The notes under the pieces were generated by a model. That model ran no database searches. It was not told the DNA's origin and saw only the letters and a list, made by a program, of their open reading frames with translations. Below, piece by piece: positions 28,369-39,053 of a DNA stretch of 64,000 nt (position 1 is the stretch's first letter; the number at the start of each line of letters is the position of its first letter). The stretch is from assembly GCF_013375555.1 (NCBI RefSeq), contig NZ_JABXWB010000001.1:186001-250000 (forward strand), in the 5' to 3' direction. Position numbers and translations under genes: made by a program. The DNA comes from Sphingobium sp. EM0848. Its GTDB lineage: Bacteria > Pseudomonadota > Alphaproteobacteria > Sphingomonadales > Sphingomonadaceae.

Positions 28369-28947
28369 CGCATTCCCCTCGATCCGGTCCTCATAGCCGC
28401 TGAGCGCGGCCATGACCGCCGGGTCCTGGGCATAGCGTTCGCGCAGCCGGGCCAGTCGCGCGTCGGTGCCGGTGCACAGTTCCACGATATTTTCCTGAAG
28501 GAAGGCGCGCCGCTCCATGTCATAGGCCTCCTCACCCCGGAAATGGTCGCAACTGTCGCGGTCGACCATGTAGCGCGTCACTTCCTCCGGAAAGGGCCGG
28601 GGGTCGGCGGCGCCCATGGCGGGCGGCAGATCGGGCACATAGGCCGGGGGAGGGATGTTGACGACTGACGGCTTGATTGGCGGGATCATCGCCTGACCGG
28701 CCGCCTGCGGCGTTTCCTTCGTCCTGGCAGCAGGCAGGCGTTTGCCGGTCACGGTAGGATCGAGATCGGGAAGAATGCGCATGGGTTGCGCATCCGGCGC
28801 GGGCGCGTCCGCCATCATCCTGTCCTCCAGGGGCGTCGCGTCGGGCCGTTCACGCCCGCCGGCGTTGCCATGGCTTGTGGAGGCAGGCGAGCAGCCGGCG
28901 GCCAGCGCCAGCACCATCATCGGAAACAGCTTCTTCCCTGCGTTCAC
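28360..28947 (-). CDS. Putative lipoprotein, unknown function
   Basis: 195 residues. The N-terminus [20 protein letters not shown] ends in the lipobox LAAGC, so it is probably lipid-anchored. A Pro-rich linker (about 30-115) is followed by a C-terminal helical part with paired Cys ([19 protein letters not shown] ... [20 protein letters not shown]), which could form one disulfide. No family recognised. Its ATG overlaps the stop of the patatin gene by 4 bases, so it is coupled to it, downstream. Confidence 0.75.
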   Translation of the reverse strand: MNAGKKLFPMMVLALAAGCSPASTSHGNAGGRERPDATPLEDRMMADAPAPDAQPMRILPDLDPTVTGKRLPAARTKETPQAAGQAMIPPIKPSVVNIPPPAYVPDLPPAMGAADPRPFPEEVTRYMVDRDSCDHFRGEEAYDMERRAFLQENIVELCTGTDARLARLRERYAQDPAVMAALSGYEDRIEGNASQ

Positions 28948-31283
28948 CCGATCTCCTTCCGCAAACTGGCGATCAGGTCCGCGGCATGCTTCAGCCGCTT
29001 CTCTTCCTCATCGAGAATCGCCATGAAAGCGGTCCGCCTATAGTCACGCACCGCATCGGGCGAAAGGCGGTTTGCCGCGGGCAATGCCGAAATCACGATA
29101 TCCAGCAGCCGCTCCACCCCATGGAGCCGCCCCCAGAGATAGTCATTCTCCCGATAGGCGCGGCTGAAGAAGGCGCCGAAATTGTTGAATTCAATGCCTT
29201 TCAACGTCGCTTCCGCGCCTCCTGACCGGATCGCGCTGCAATCTTCGGGCGAGATGCGGTCGACTTTGATCGGGTCATATTCGTCCATGGCGTGGCCCTG
29301 AAGCAACGGCAGGGTCGCGATGTCGTAGAAGGGAAAGCCGAGATAGGCGAGCAGCATGGTCCGTCGCGCCGCCTTGGGCAGGGCGGCCATCGCATCGGCC
29401 AGCATCATGTCCGCCGCCTCGTCCCGTTCGCGCAGGCCGCGCAGCGTTGCCACCGCCTCCAGCGCGGCGCCCGGATCATTGGGCACTTCGCGTGCCGCCG
29501 CCCGGATTTCCCCATTGTAGAAGTCGATGCCCTCGCATTCGGTATAATGGGACAGCGCGGCATAAATGGCGTCGTGCATCTTCAGGATCGCCGCCTCGTC
29601 CGCCGTCGCCTCCACCTCCAGCGTTTCGGCCAGTCGCCGCGCCAGAAAGCGCAGGCGGCGGATGCGGAAGGTCAGGTCATGCAGACGGAAGAACGACACC
29701 GGCGCGGAATCCCGCCCCACATCCTCGGTCAGCCGGTCCGCGCCGATGCCACGCACATGGCTCCAGAGCGCCTGACGATAGCTTTCCCGCATCAACGGGC
29801 TTTCCTCCGCGCCGAGGCGGAAGAGCAGGTCGGCCAGATCCTCGACAATGCCGGAAAGCTTGAGATGGCCATAAGCGGGGAAGGCGAAGCCGGCGGAACT
29901 GGCGGCGCGCTGCTGCGCCTTGCTGCGCCATGCCGACAGCCGCGCCGGGGTCGGCCGGTCGAGGAACAGCATGCCGCCGATGGCGTTTTCCACCTCCGCC
30001 TCGATGCCGGGGCGCAGCGCGTTCAGGATACGCACCATCCGCCGGATGCGCCCGCTATGCTGGTCGATCGCGTCCAGATTGTCGCGGATCGGCTGTTCGC
30101 GCGGAATGTCGCTCAGGGCGCCGAATATGGTGCGGAAGAAGCCCGGCAGCGGCGTATCCTCGCCGGTGGGAACGGCCTCGCCCTGCCGGTTGAGCTGGAT
30201 GGAACGATGGCCGGGCTTGGGATCGATATAGACGAAGCGCCGGTCGACCTCCCGCCGCGAGGGACGGTTCTTGAGCGCGCCGATGGCCTGGGCGAAGGGG
30301 GCGTTGGCCAGCACCGACCCGTCGATCAGCACTGCATCCTCGGCCCGTCCCTGCGCCGTGTGGCGGGGCAGGGCGCGGGCCAGGAACGCGTCCCGCGTCG
30401 GCCAGGCGCGATGGCGATGCTTCAGCACGCGGTCCAGCTCGCGCACGGTGAAGGGCGGGAAGGCGCCGGGAAAGCTGGCCGTCGCCCGTGCCGCGAAGGC
30501 GAGTTCGGCGGGATCGGCGAAATTGCGGTCCTTCCCGCTGCTCTTGGGACCGCGCGCCCGAAAGCCGATGGAAAGACGATGTTCCGTCTCCACCACCTGC
30601 GGGGGGCTGTTGAGATTGAGGCTTTGGGGATGCCCCTCGAAATCGGTGACGGTGACGAACAGGTCCAGCGGGTGGCCGGCAGGCAGCAGCGAGGGGCCGC
30701 GCCCGGTCGCCTCCATCGCGTCGAAGGCATCCAGGATCATGGCGGTGAAGATCTCCCCGCCAAAGGGCGGCTCGAACCAGCGGGAACGGATGAAGTGGGA
30801 CAGTTTGTGCCGCACCTCCTCCCGCGTGTCGGGGGCGACGGTGCGTTCCACCGTGTCGCCGGGATGCCGCGCCGCCATCCAGACCAGCGGCGTCGCCCAG
30901 ATCTTGGTGATGCGCCGCGTGGGCCGCGCATCGGGGTCGAGCAGCTTTTCGACATCGGCATTGTCCAGCCACATGTCGGTCAGCGGATCGAGCGACTGGC
31001 CGGTTTCGATCGCCTGCGCCAGGAAGATGCCGTTGATCCCACCTGCGCTCGCGCCCGCGATGATGTCGGGCATGACGCGCAGCCTGATGCCGCTTTCCTT
31101 CTCCAGTTCTTCCAGCAGGCGACGATAGACCGCCTCACTGCTGTTCCCCGACGGCTCACCATCGTGAAACGCCCGGCTGGCCCGCGCCAGATGCCAGATT
31201 TCCTTGGTGATGCCGTGCATGTAGACGGCCAGGCTGATCCCGCCATAGCAGACCAGTGCGAGCCTGAGTTCCCGCTCTTTCAT
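28944..31283 (-). CDS. Patatin-like phospholipase (DUF3376 type)
   Basis: 779-residue patatin-family hydrolase. RLALVCYGGISLAVYMHGIT carries the oxyanion glycine loop; the nucleophile motif is IAGASAGGINGIFLAQAIE (G-x-S-x-G); the catalytic Asp is in LIDGSVLANAPF (DGS variant of DGG). The long C-terminal part (about 420-779) matches the DUF3376-type proteins by layout. I chose ATG 31283 (MKERELRLALVCYGG); the open frame extends to 31394, overlapping the next gene. It precedes and overlaps the lipoprotein gene, so the pair may act together at the envelope. Lipid substrate is not known. Confidence 0.88.
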   Translation of the reverse strand: MKERELRLALVCYGGISLAVYMHGITKEIWHLARASRAFHDGEPSGNSSEAVYRRLLEELEKESGIRLRVMPDIIAGASAGGINGIFLAQAIETGQSLDPLTDMWLDNADVEKLLDPDARPTRRITKIWATPLVWMAARHPGDTVERTVAPDTREEVRHKLSHFIRSRWFEPPFGGEIFTAMILDAFDAMEATGRGPSLLPAGHPLDLFVTVTDFEGHPQSLNLNSPPQVVETEHRLSIGFRARGPKSSGKDRNFADPAELAFAARATASFPGAFPPFTVRELDRVLKHRHRAWPTRDAFLARALPRHTAQGRAEDAVLIDGSVLANAPFAQAIGALKNRPSRREVDRRFVYIDPKPGHRSIQLNRQGEAVPTGEDTPLPGFFRTIFGALSDIPREQPIRDNLDAIDQHSGRIRRMVRILNALRPGIEAEVENAIGGMLFLDRPTPARLSAWRSKAQQRAASSAGFAFPAYGHLKLSGIVEDLADLLFRLGAEESPLMRESYRQALWSHVRGIGADRLTEDVGRDSAPVSFFRLHDLTFRIRRLRFLARRLAETLEVEATADEAAILKMHDAIYAALSHYTECEGIDFYNGEIRAAAREVPNDPGAALEAVATLRGLRERDEAADMMLADAMAALPKAARRTMLLAYLGFPFYDIATLPLLQGHAMDEYDPIKVDRISPEDCSAIRSGGAEATLKGIEFNNFGAFFSRAYRENDYLWGRLHGVERLLDIVISALPAANRLSPDAVRDYRRTAFMAILDEEEKRLKHAADLIASLRKEIG

Positions 31284-31326
31284 AGGCTTGAGAGTCGCAG
31301 AGCCGGATGGACTTGTCGAGGGGGCC

Positions 31327-32025
31327 TCAGGATAGTTTGAACTCCGCCCAGATCGGAAGATGGTCCGACGCCCGCCGCGCCGCCGCGCTTTCATGCACGC
31401 CGCTGTCGACCAGCTTCAACTGCCCGCAATGCATGATCCGGTCGAGCCGCGCCACTGGCCGCCGCGCATGGAAGGAGCGCCCGCAGGGCGCGAAGCTGAA
31501 ATGCCGGGCGAAATCGGCAAGGCATCCCCGCCCGGCGCTCCATTCGTTGAGATCGCCCATCAGCACCGTCGGCATGGCGTCGCCCAGCCCGGCCGCATGG
31601 ATCACCGCCGCCGCCTGCTTGCGCCGCCACAGGCCCGACAGGTCGAGATGCATGCCGAAGATTCGCAGGCTTGCCGTGTTCAGCGTCACCTCCGCCATGG
31701 TTGCGCCGCGCGGCTCCAGACAGGGCAGGTGCAGGATGTCATGCGCGCCGACTTCCGCCTCCTTGCGCACCAATATGGCATTGCCGTGCCAGCCCATGGA
31801 ATCGACATGCACGTTGAGCGGCACCGGCTTGTAGGGGCTTAGGGATTCGAGCAGCCAGGGTGGGATCGCCGCCGATCGCACGCCGAAACGCCGGTCCGCT
31901 TCCTGAAGCGCGATGACATCGGCATCGACCTCGTTCAGCACGTCGATCACCCGCTCCGGCACCCGGCGGCGGTCGGTGCCGATGGCCTTGCGGATATTGT
32001 AGCTGGCGACGCGAACGGTCCTCAT
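31327..32025 (-). CDS. Endonuclease/exonuclease/phosphatase (EEP) family protein
   Basis: 232 residues with the EEP active-site set: SYNIRKAIGTD (Asn), VIALQEADRR (Glu), GMHLDLSGLWR (His), MGDLNEWSAGRG (Asp/Asn), and SDHLPIWAEF (Asp-His). Such proteins hydrolyse phosphodiesters or phosphomonoesters, often of lipids or nucleic acids. ATG 32025 is used because the upstream extension to 32127 overlaps the radA start region. Divergent from radA by about 90 bases. Confidence 0.85.
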   Translation of the reverse strand: MRTVRVASYNIRKAIGTDRRRVPERVIDVLNEVDADVIALQEADRRFGVRSAAIPPWLLESLSPYKPVPLNVHVDSMGWHGNAILVRKEAEVGAHDILHLPCLEPRGATMAEVTLNTASLRIFGMHLDLSGLWRRKQAAAVIHAAGLGDAMPTVLMGDLNEWSAGRGCLADFARHFSFAPCGRSFHARRPVARLDRIMHCGQLKLVDSGVHESAAARRASDHLPIWAEFKLS

Positions 32026-32114
32026 GTCGAAACAATGCGCCACTCCGCACGCGGTTTCCACGGGAAGATGCAAAGAGGATTTGTGTTCCACATATGTTCT
32101 GATATGCGTGGCCC

Positions 32115-33482
32115 ATGGCAAAGGCAAAGCGCAAATTCGTCTGTCAGCAATGCGGCACCGTTTCCAATCGGTGGCAGGGGCAATGCGACGATTGCGGCGA
32201 ATGGAACAGCATCATTGAGGAAGCGGCCGAGACGGTCTTTTCCGCCCGCCATGACCTGCATAGCGGCGGTCGCGCGCTGACGCTGGTGGGTCTGGACGAC
32301 AAGGTCGAACTGCCGCCGCGCACCACCACCGGCATTGCCGAATTCGACCGCGCCCTGGGGGGCGGCATTGTCCCCGGCTCCGCGACGCTGATCGGCGGCG
32401 ATCCCGGCATCGGCAAGTCCACGCTGCTTTTGCAGGCCGCCGCGCGCATCGCTACGGCCGGGCACAGCGTCGCCTATATCAGCGGCGAGGAAGCGTCGGA
32501 TCAGGTCCGTCTGCGCGCGCAGCGGCTGGGTCTGGGCAATGCGCCCGTGCAACTCGCCAGCGCCACCTCCGTCCGCGACATATTGACGACGCTGGGGGAG
32601 GGGGCGCCGCCCGCGCTGCTCATCATCGATTCAATCCAGACCATGCACAGCGACCTGATCGAGGGCGCGCCGGGCACGGTGAGTCAGGTGCGCGCATCGA
32701 GCCAGGAACTGATCCGCTTCGCCAAGCAGCGCGGCACGGCGCTGATCCTCGTCGGCCATGTCACCAAGGACGGCAGCATCGCTGGCCCCCGCGTGCTGGA
32801 GCATATGGTCGATACGGTGCTGAGCTTTGAGGGCGAACGCAGTCATCAATATCGCATCCTGCGCGCGATCAAGAACCGCTTCGGGGGCACGGACGAGATC
32901 GGCGTCTTCGCCATGGTCGCGGAGGGGCTGGAGGAGGTTGCCAATCCCTCGGCCCTGTTCCTCACCCATCGCGATGAAACGGTGACGGGCGCGACGGTCT
33001 TTCCCGCGCTGGAAGGCACCCGCCCGGTGCTGGTCGAAATACAGGCGCTGGTCGTTCGCCTCTCCAGCGGCGCGACGCCCCGCCGTGCCGTGGTCGGCTG
33101 GGACAGCGGCCGTCTGGCGATGATCCTTGCCGTGCTGGAGGCGCGTTGCGGGCTCAGCTTCTCGACCTGTGAAGTCTATCTCAATGTCGCGGGCGGCTAT
33201 CGCCTGTCGGACCCCGCCGCCGACCTTGCCGTCGCCGCCGCGCTGATGTCCGCGCTCTCGGAACGGCCGGTTCCGGCCGATGTGGTTCTCTTCGGGGAAA
33301 TCGCCCTGTCGGGCGAACTGCGTCCCGTCGCCCATTCGCCGCTGCGCCTGCGCGAGGCGGCCAAGCTGGGATTCAGCCGCGCCTTCGTGCCCGCCGCCGT
33401 GGCCGACGGGGTGAAGGGTATTTCGATCAGCGGTTATCGCGCGCTCGCGCAACTTGTTGACCAGATGCTTGGGCGCGGATAG
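32115..33482 (+). CDS. radA: DNA repair protein RadA
   Basis: RecA-like branch-migration helicase in recombinational repair. 455 residues. N-terminal C4 zinc finger FVCQQCGTVSNRWQGQCDDC; Walker A GGDPGIGKSTLLLQ; RadA-specific KNRFGGTDE; C-terminal Lon-like domain with GELRPVAHSPLRLREAAKLG. Start ATG 32115. Followed 11 bases later by cvpA, so the two are probably co-transcribed. Confidence 0.97.
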   Translation: MAKAKRKFVCQQCGTVSNRWQGQCDDCGEWNSIIEEAAETVFSARHDLHSGGRALTLVGLDDKVELPPRTTTGIAEFDRALGGGIVPGSATLIGGDPGIGKSTLLLQAAARIATAGHSVAYISGEEASDQVRLRAQRLGLGNAPVQLASATSVRDILTTLGEGAPPALLIIDSIQTMHSDLIEGAPGTVSQVRASSQELIRFAKQRGTALILVGHVTKDGSIAGPRVLEHMVDTVLSFEGERSHQYRILRAIKNRFGGTDEIGVFAMVAEGLEEVANPSALFLTHRDETVTGATVFPALEGTRPVLVEIQALVVRLSSGATPRRAVVGWDSGRLAMILAVLEARCGLSFSTCEVYLNVAGGYRLSDPAADLAVAAALMSALSERPVPADVVLFGEIALSGELRPVAHSPLRLREAAKLGFSRAFVPAAVADGVKGISISGYRALAQLVDQMLGRG

Positions 33483-33493
33483 CGACCAACGCC

Positions 33494-34006
33494 ATGAACG
33501 CGATCGATATTCTCGTCCTGCTGCTGATCGGCGGTTGCGCCATTTTCGGCCTGTTGCGCGGTTTCGTGCAGGAAACCCTGTCACTGATCGCATGGGTGCT
33601 CGCGATCTTCGCGATCCGCCTGTTCCATGCCTCCGCCACCGGAATGCTGGATGGCTTCGTCGGCACCACCAGCGGCGCGGCGGTCCTTGCCTTCGTGCTG
33701 GTGTTCGGCGTTACCTTCGGCGCGGGCAAGCTGCTCGCCCACGCCATTGGCCGCCGCACGCGTCAGTCGGTCCTCGGCCCGGTGGACCGCGTGCTTGGCG
33801 CGGGCTTCGGGGCGGTCAAGGGGCTGATCGGCGCGACCCTGATATTCCTGGCGTTCAGCCTCGTCTACGACACCTTCTATGGTGGTGGCTCTCGTCGCCC
33901 GGACTGGCTTTCCGACGCGCGCACTTTTCCGCTGCTGAATGCGAGCGGTCAGGCGATCAGCGAATTCGTGGCGGAACGCCGGGCGCACAAGCCTTCCGAA
34001 AGCTGA
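33494..34006 (+). CDS. cvpA: CvpA family membrane protein
   Basis: 170 residues, four predicted helices (about 3-25, 30-45, 62-85, 105-125). IDILVLLLIGGCAIFGLLRG and the FVQETLSLIAWVLA that follows are the CvpA signature; the C-terminal tail is basic and soluble. Relatives influence colicin V production and envelope homeostasis, with no defined biochemical role. Follows radA by 11 bases. Confidence 0.88.
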   Translation: MNAIDILVLLLIGGCAIFGLLRGFVQETLSLIAWVLAIFAIRLFHASATGMLDGFVGTTSGAAVLAFVLVFGVTFGAGKLLAHAIGRRTRQSVLGPVDRVLGAGFGAVKGLIGATLIFLAFSLVYDTFYGGGSRRPDWLSDARTFPLLNASGQAISEFVAERRAHKPSES

Positions 34007-34030
34007 TCGGCCTGTCCTGATCGGCCTGTC
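34003..34030. repeat. 14-bp tandem duplication at the cvpA stop
   Basis: CTGATCGGCCTGTC occurs twice head-to-tail (34003-34016 and 34017-34030). The first copy carries the cvpA TGA stop. Probably a local slippage duplication; no function seen. Confidence 0.85.
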
Positions 34031-34054
34031 CTAAACCCTGACGTTCAGCCGGCC

Positions 34055-34972
34055 CTACAGCCAGCCCTTCGCCCGATAGGCCTCGACCGTCGCCTTCAGC
34101 CCTTCCTCGGTCGGCACCTTCGGCACCCACAGCTTCTTGGGCGGTTGCTTGCGCTTCTGCACCACCCAGTCGGGGTGGCAGAAATAGCTCACCCGGTCGA
34201 GCGTCAGCTTGGCATTCCGGCCGCGTACCATCCGGTCCAGCCGCGCGCCAATGCCCAGCATCCATTCCGGCGTCGAGAAGGTCCGCACCGGGCGCCCGAC
34301 CGCACGGCCGATGGCATGGGCGAACTCCAGATGATCCCAGCCGCCCGGCGTGCCGTCGTCCACTTCATAGACGTGGGTCAGGCTCTTCATGTCCTTCTCC
34401 ACCGCCAGCGTCAGGAACAGCCGCGCCAGATCGCTCACCTCGATCACTGACAGCCGGCCGCCCGGCGGCATCAGCATGATCCCGCGCCGGGCCATGCGGA
34501 ACAGCTCCAGCATTTCGCGGTCGCCCGGCCCATAAATGGCGGGCGGGCGCACGATGGTCCAATCCAGCCCGCTCGCCTTCACCTGCCGTTCGGCCAGTTC
34601 CTTCGACCAGCCATAGTCCGACAGTTCCGGCTCCCGCGCAGAGAGCGACGACACATGGATCAGCCGTTTGACGCCGCGCTGCCGCATGGCGTCGACCACC
34701 GCCATGGTGCCGCGCGCATTGCCGGTTTCGAACCCCTCGCGGTCCGACGCGTTCACCACGCCCGCAATATGGATCACCACATCGGCATCGCGCACCAGCG
34801 TGTTGAGCGCTGCCCGGTCCTCCAGCGCGCCCGGCACCCATTTGAGGTGCGCGCGCGGGGGCTGTGCGCGGCGGGTGATGGCGGTGACATGATGTCCCGC
34901 CGCCAAAACCTGATTCAGCGTTTCGGCGCCGACGAAACCTGTCGCGCCCGTCATCGCAATGCGTAGAGACAT
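34055..34972 (-). CDS. NAD(P)-binding atypical SDR / epimerase-like protein
   Basis: 305-residue Rossmann-fold protein. N-terminal TGATGFVGAETLNQVLAAGH binds the cofactor; the catalytic pair is YGWSKELAE (YxxxK) with SSLSA ahead of it. Such atypical SDRs include NDUFA9-like quinone/ceramide-related reductases and nucleotide-sugar epimerases. A link to the sphingolipid pathway is possible but not shown. Tail-to-head with proB (34976), 3 bases apart, so probably an operon proB-SDR. Confidence 0.8.
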   Translation of the reverse strand: MSLRIAMTGATGFVGAETLNQVLAAGHHVTAITRRAQPPRAHLKWVPGALEDRAALNTLVRDADVVIHIAGVVNASDREGFETGNARGTMAVVDAMRQRGVKRLIHVSSLSAREPELSDYGWSKELAERQVKASGLDWTIVRPPAIYGPGDREMLELFRMARRGIMLMPPGGRLSVIEVSDLARLFLTLAVEKDMKSLTHVYEVDDGTPGGWDHLEFAHAIGRAVGRPVRTFSTPEWMLGIGARLDRMVRGRNAKLTLDRVSYFCHPDWVVQKRKQPPKKLWVPKVPTEEGLKATVEAYRAKGWL

Positions 34973-34975
34973 GGA

Positions 34976-36106
34976 TCAGACCATCGCCATATGATCGCGG
35001 TGGACCAGTACGGAACGGGGCAGGTGGCCCAGCAGCGCGGCGATATCCTCGCTGCGCTTGCCCGCGATCCGGACGGCTTCCTCGCTGTCATATTCGATCA
35101 GGCCGCGCGCGATCACCCGCCCGTCCTCGGCCAATATGTCGACCACATCGCCGCGCGCGAAAATCCCTTCCACGCGCGCCACGCCCGCGGGAAGCAGGCT
35201 GTTGCCGCGCCCCAGCGCCGCCTCCGCGCCCGCATCGACCATCACGCGCCCGCGCACCGTCAGGCGCCCGGCCAGCCACCCCTTGCGCGCGCCCTTGGCC
35301 TGCGCCGCGAGGAAGATCGACCCTTTCCCGCCATTGCTCCAGTGCGACAGCGGCGAATCCACCTTGCCGGAAATGATCGCCAGATGCGCACCCGCGCCGG
35401 TCGCAATGCGCGCCGCCTCAATCTTGGAAGTCATGCCGCCCGACCCCATGCCGGAAGCCGAACCGCTGTCCGCCATCCCGGCGATGCGCGCGTCGATGCG
35501 CTCGATTGTCTCAATCAGCATGGCGTTCGCATCGACATGCGGATTGGCGGTGTAAAGCCCGTCGACGTCCGAAAGCAGCACAACTGCGTCAGCCCGTGCT
35601 GCCTGTCCGATGCGCGCCGCGAGCCGGTCATTGTCGCCGAAGCGGATCTCCGCCGTCGCCACGCTGTCATTCTCATTGACCACTGGCACGACGTCCAGCG
35701 CCATCAGCCGCTCCAGCGTGGCCGAAGCGTTCAGATAGCGTCGCCGGTTCTCCAGATCGTCCAGCGTGACGAGCATCTGTGCGGCGGTGATGTCCTTTTC
35801 GTGCAGCAGGCTTGCCCAGCATTGCGACAGCGCGATCTGGCCGGTCGCCGCCGCCGCCTGCGCGTCTTCCAGACTGCCGCGCCCGCCCTTGGGCAGCTTC
35901 AGACGCCGCGCCCCCAGAGCGATGGCGCCGGAGGACACGATGATGATCTGCTGCCCCGCCGCCTTGCGCGCCGCGACATCGGCGACCAGCGTGCGCAGCC
36001 ACGCCTCGCGCACCTGCCCCTGCGAATCGACCAGCAGCGCGGACCCGATCTTGATGACCAGACGGCGGATTTGAGAGGGCGGGAAACCGGAGAGGGTAGC
36101 GGTCAT
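34976..36106 (-). CDS. proB: Glutamate 5-kinase
   Basis: First enzyme of proline synthesis: ATP-dependent phosphorylation of glutamate. 376 residues. Amino acid kinase domain RRLVIKIGSALLV, IIIVSSGAIALGARRL, VVPVVNENDSVATAEIRFGD, LLSDVDGLYTANP, GMGSGGMTSKIEAARIATGAG; a C-terminal PUA domain begins about residue 280. I chose ATG 36106 (MTATLSGFPPSQIRRLVIKI); the 42-residue extension upstream is Arg-rich noise across a repeat. proA is not in view. Confidence 0.95.
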   Translation of the reverse strand: MTATLSGFPPSQIRRLVIKIGSALLVDSQGQVREAWLRTLVADVAARKAAGQQIIIVSSGAIALGARRLKLPKGGRGSLEDAQAAAATGQIALSQCWASLLHEKDITAAQMLVTLDDLENRRRYLNASATLERLMALDVVPVVNENDSVATAEIRFGDNDRLAARIGQAARADAVVLLSDVDGLYTANPHVDANAMLIETIERIDARIAGMADSGSASGMGSGGMTSKIEAARIATGAGAHLAIISGKVDSPLSHWSNGGKGSIFLAAQAKGARKGWLAGRLTVRGRVMVDAGAEAALGRGNSLLPAGVARVEGIFARGDVVDILAEDGRVIARGLIEYDSEEAVRIAGKRSEDIAALLGHLPRSVLVHRDHMAMV

Positions 36107-36115
36107 TTGCGTTTT

Positions 36116-36140
36116 CCTCCCCTCCCTTTGAAGGAGGGGG
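36116..36140. repeat. GC-rich palindrome between obgE and proB
   Basis: CTCCCCTCCCTTTGAAGGAG followed by GGGG: imperfect inverted repeat of CCCTCC and GGAGGG around CTTTGAA. It sits in the 73-base spacer upstream of proB and downstream of obgE on the minus strand. No clear T run, so it is probably one of the small intergenic palindromes found in sphingomonads, not a terminator. Confidence 0.5.
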
Positions 36141-36179
36141 TGGGGGAGAGTGCGAGGGAGGCGAGTCTGGGATGCCGGG

Positions 36180-37304
<1,125 letters not shown>

Positions 37305-37403
37305 TTAAACCACGCGTGCCGCAAAAGCGGCTGCTTTTCCCACGGCAATTTCAACGCGGCCGCCAACAGCCTGCCGATCTGCGAATCGTCCGGCGCTACG
37401 GCA

Positions 37404-37994
37404 TCAGGCCGCGAGCGCCGGAAGCGAATCCCGGTAAAGGTCGATCGATGAATCCGCCACCATGCGGGCGGCCCGGCCTTCGGCGAGCGCGCCTTCTTCA
37501 AAGACCAGACAATCCGCAGCAGCGCCCCGACCCAGGCTGAAGCGCCTTTCGACCCGTCCGCTGTAGCGGAAACCGATCTTGCGCAGGACGTTGCCCGATG
37601 CCGGATTGTCGGCGAAATGGGTCGCCTGGATGCCGCTGACCCCCAAAGCCCGCGCCATGTGCATGACGGCGCGCGCCGCTTCGGTTGCGAAACCCAGTCC
37701 CCAATAGGGGCGGGCGATCCAATAGCCCAGTTCGGGCGCCCCATCCTCCGCCAGGTGGATGCCGCAACCACCCACCAGACGCGGTGCGCCCTTGGTGCGG
37801 GTGAAGGCCAGCAGGCGCGGCAGGCGTGCTTCCTGGGGCAGCGCCAGAAAGGCTTCGGCATCGGCCTGCCCGTAGGCGGCGGGCACGCGGGTCAGATTGC
37901 GCAGGACCGACGGATCGCCGATCGCTTCGGCCAGCGCGGGCGCATCTTCCATCCAGCCGGGCCGCAGCAGCAGGCGAGGGGTACGGGCGAACAT
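37404..37994 (-). CDS. GNAT family N-acetyltransferase (RimJ/RimL-like)
   Basis: 196-residue GNAT protein. TPRLLLRPGWMEDAPALAEA at the N-terminus, LGYWIARPYWGLGFATEAAR containing the acetyl-CoA loop (Gx-G-x-x-T), and NPASGNVLRKIGFRYSGR in the C-terminal part. This is the layout of RimJ/RimL-type N-acetyltransferases. The acceptor is not known. Lies between obgE and rpmA on the same strand. Confidence 0.88.
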   Translation of the reverse strand: MFARTPRLLLRPGWMEDAPALAEAIGDPSVLRNLTRVPAAYGQADAEAFLALPQEARLPRLLAFTRTKGAPRLVGGCGIHLAEDGAPELGYWIARPYWGLGFATEAARAVMHMARALGVSGIQATHFADNPASGNVLRKIGFRYSGRVERRFSLGRGAAADCLVFEEGALAEGRAARMVADSSIDLYRDSLPALAA

Positions 37995-38145
37995 TCAAAC
38001 ATCTCCTGATTTCCGGCGCGCCAATGGCCGCAAAAAGTTACGGCTTGACGACGCTTGGCTCTGGCTGAGGCCCCGCCGTTTCGACGTGCGAGGGAGGCGG
38101 GGGTTCCGGAGCCTTGAGGGAAAGTGAGGGGAGACGCCGACGAAC

Positions 38146-38179
38146 GGAAAAAGGGGCGCTCCCAGATGGGGCGCCCCTT
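38146..38179 (-). terminator. Rho-independent terminator of the rplU-rpmA unit
   Basis: On the minus strand the stem AAGGGGCGC/GCGCCCCTT (38151-38159 and 38171-38179) is followed by CCTTTTTCCG. Lies about 90 bases past the rpmA stop. The plus-strand side has only a weak T stretch, so it acts mainly for the minus-strand transcript. The rest of the spacer 37995-38145 shows nothing else I can name. Confidence 0.8.
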
Positions 38180-38269
38180 GTTTCCCTCGAACGCTGGCGG
38201 AGTGACTAAAAGTCGTTCCGCCAGGAGGATCGCCCCGATTGCGAGGGACGATCCGTCATCGATCGTCCG

Positions 38270-38539
38270 TTATTCGGCTGCTTCGGCCATGGCGTCGACC
38301 GACACATATTTGCGGCCGAGCTTGCCGGTGTGGAATACCACACGGCCTTCACCCAGCGCGAACAGCGTGTGGTCCTTGCCCATGCCGACATTACGGCCCG
38401 GATAGACGCGCGTGCCGCGCTGGCGAATGATGATGTTGCCGCCGATCACTTCCTGACCGCCGAACTTCTTCACGCCAAGGCGCTTCGATTCCGAATCGCG
38501 ACCGTTACGCGACGAACCGCCAGCTTTCTTATGTGCCAT
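38270..38539 (-). CDS. rpmA: 50S ribosomal protein L27
   Basis: 89-residue L27, at the peptidyl-transferase centre of the large subunit. Starts [20 protein letters not shown], then [22 protein letters not shown] and the [18 protein letters not shown] block (all family-invariant). Downstream of rplU by about 29 bases on the same strand: the normal rplU-rpmA order. Terminator about 90 bases downstream. Confidence 0.98.
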   Translation of the reverse strand: MAHKKAGGSSRNGRDSESKRLGVKKFGGQEVIGGNIIIRQRGTRVYPGRNVGMGKDHTLFALGEGRVVFHTGKLGRKYVSVDAMAEAAE

Positions 38540-38568
38540 GACTCAAACTCCTCGAACTATGCTGCGGC

Positions 38569-38865
38569 TCAGGCGATCGACACGATCTTGAGGATCGTGT
38601 GATTCTGGCGGTGGCCGTTGCGACGACGGTAGTTGTGCCGGCGGCGCTTCTTGAAAACGATGACCTTCTCGCCCTTCGCTTGCGCGATGATTTCAGCGGC
38701 AACGGTCAGCTTGGCTGCGTCCTTCACGTCGCTGCCTTCGCCGGCGAACAGGACGTCATCCAGAGTCACCTTGTCACCAGCCTCACCGGCCAGCTTCTCG
38801 ACGACGATCTTGTCTCCGGCGGCGACGCGATACTGCTTGCCGCCCGTGCGCACGATTGCGAACAT
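38569..38865 (-). CDS. rplU: 50S ribosomal protein L21
   Basis: 98-residue L21 of the large subunit. [20 protein letters not shown] and [19 protein letters not shown] are signature parts; the tail TILKIVSIA is somewhat variable. ATG 38865 is used rather than 38886, which adds seven atypical residues. First gene of rplU-rpmA. Confidence 0.97.
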   Translation of the reverse strand: MFAIVRTGGKQYRVAAGDKIVVEKLAGEAGDKVTLDDVLFAGEGSDVKDAAKLTVAAEIIAQAKGEKVIVFKKRRRHNYRRRNGHRQNHTILKIVSIA

Positions 38866-39053
38866 GGCTCTTCTCTTCTCGTTCAAATCTGCTTTACGCA
38901 GATCGACGAGGACATGAAGCCCTTCCGACCCGCGCGGGAATGTGGCCCGCTACTGGAATGACTCGCTTCTGTCAACCGGCAACGCCGGTATTGGGGGCTG
39001 GTTTTTGGCGATATCCGTCCCTATCTTGTTTCGCGGAAGGGATCGTATCACGC

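Noticed and set aside
29292-31340. 682-codon open frame on the plus strand
   Set aside because: It is the mirror of the patatin gene; its product is Arg/Gly/His-rich with no family blocks, as GC-rich shadows usually are.
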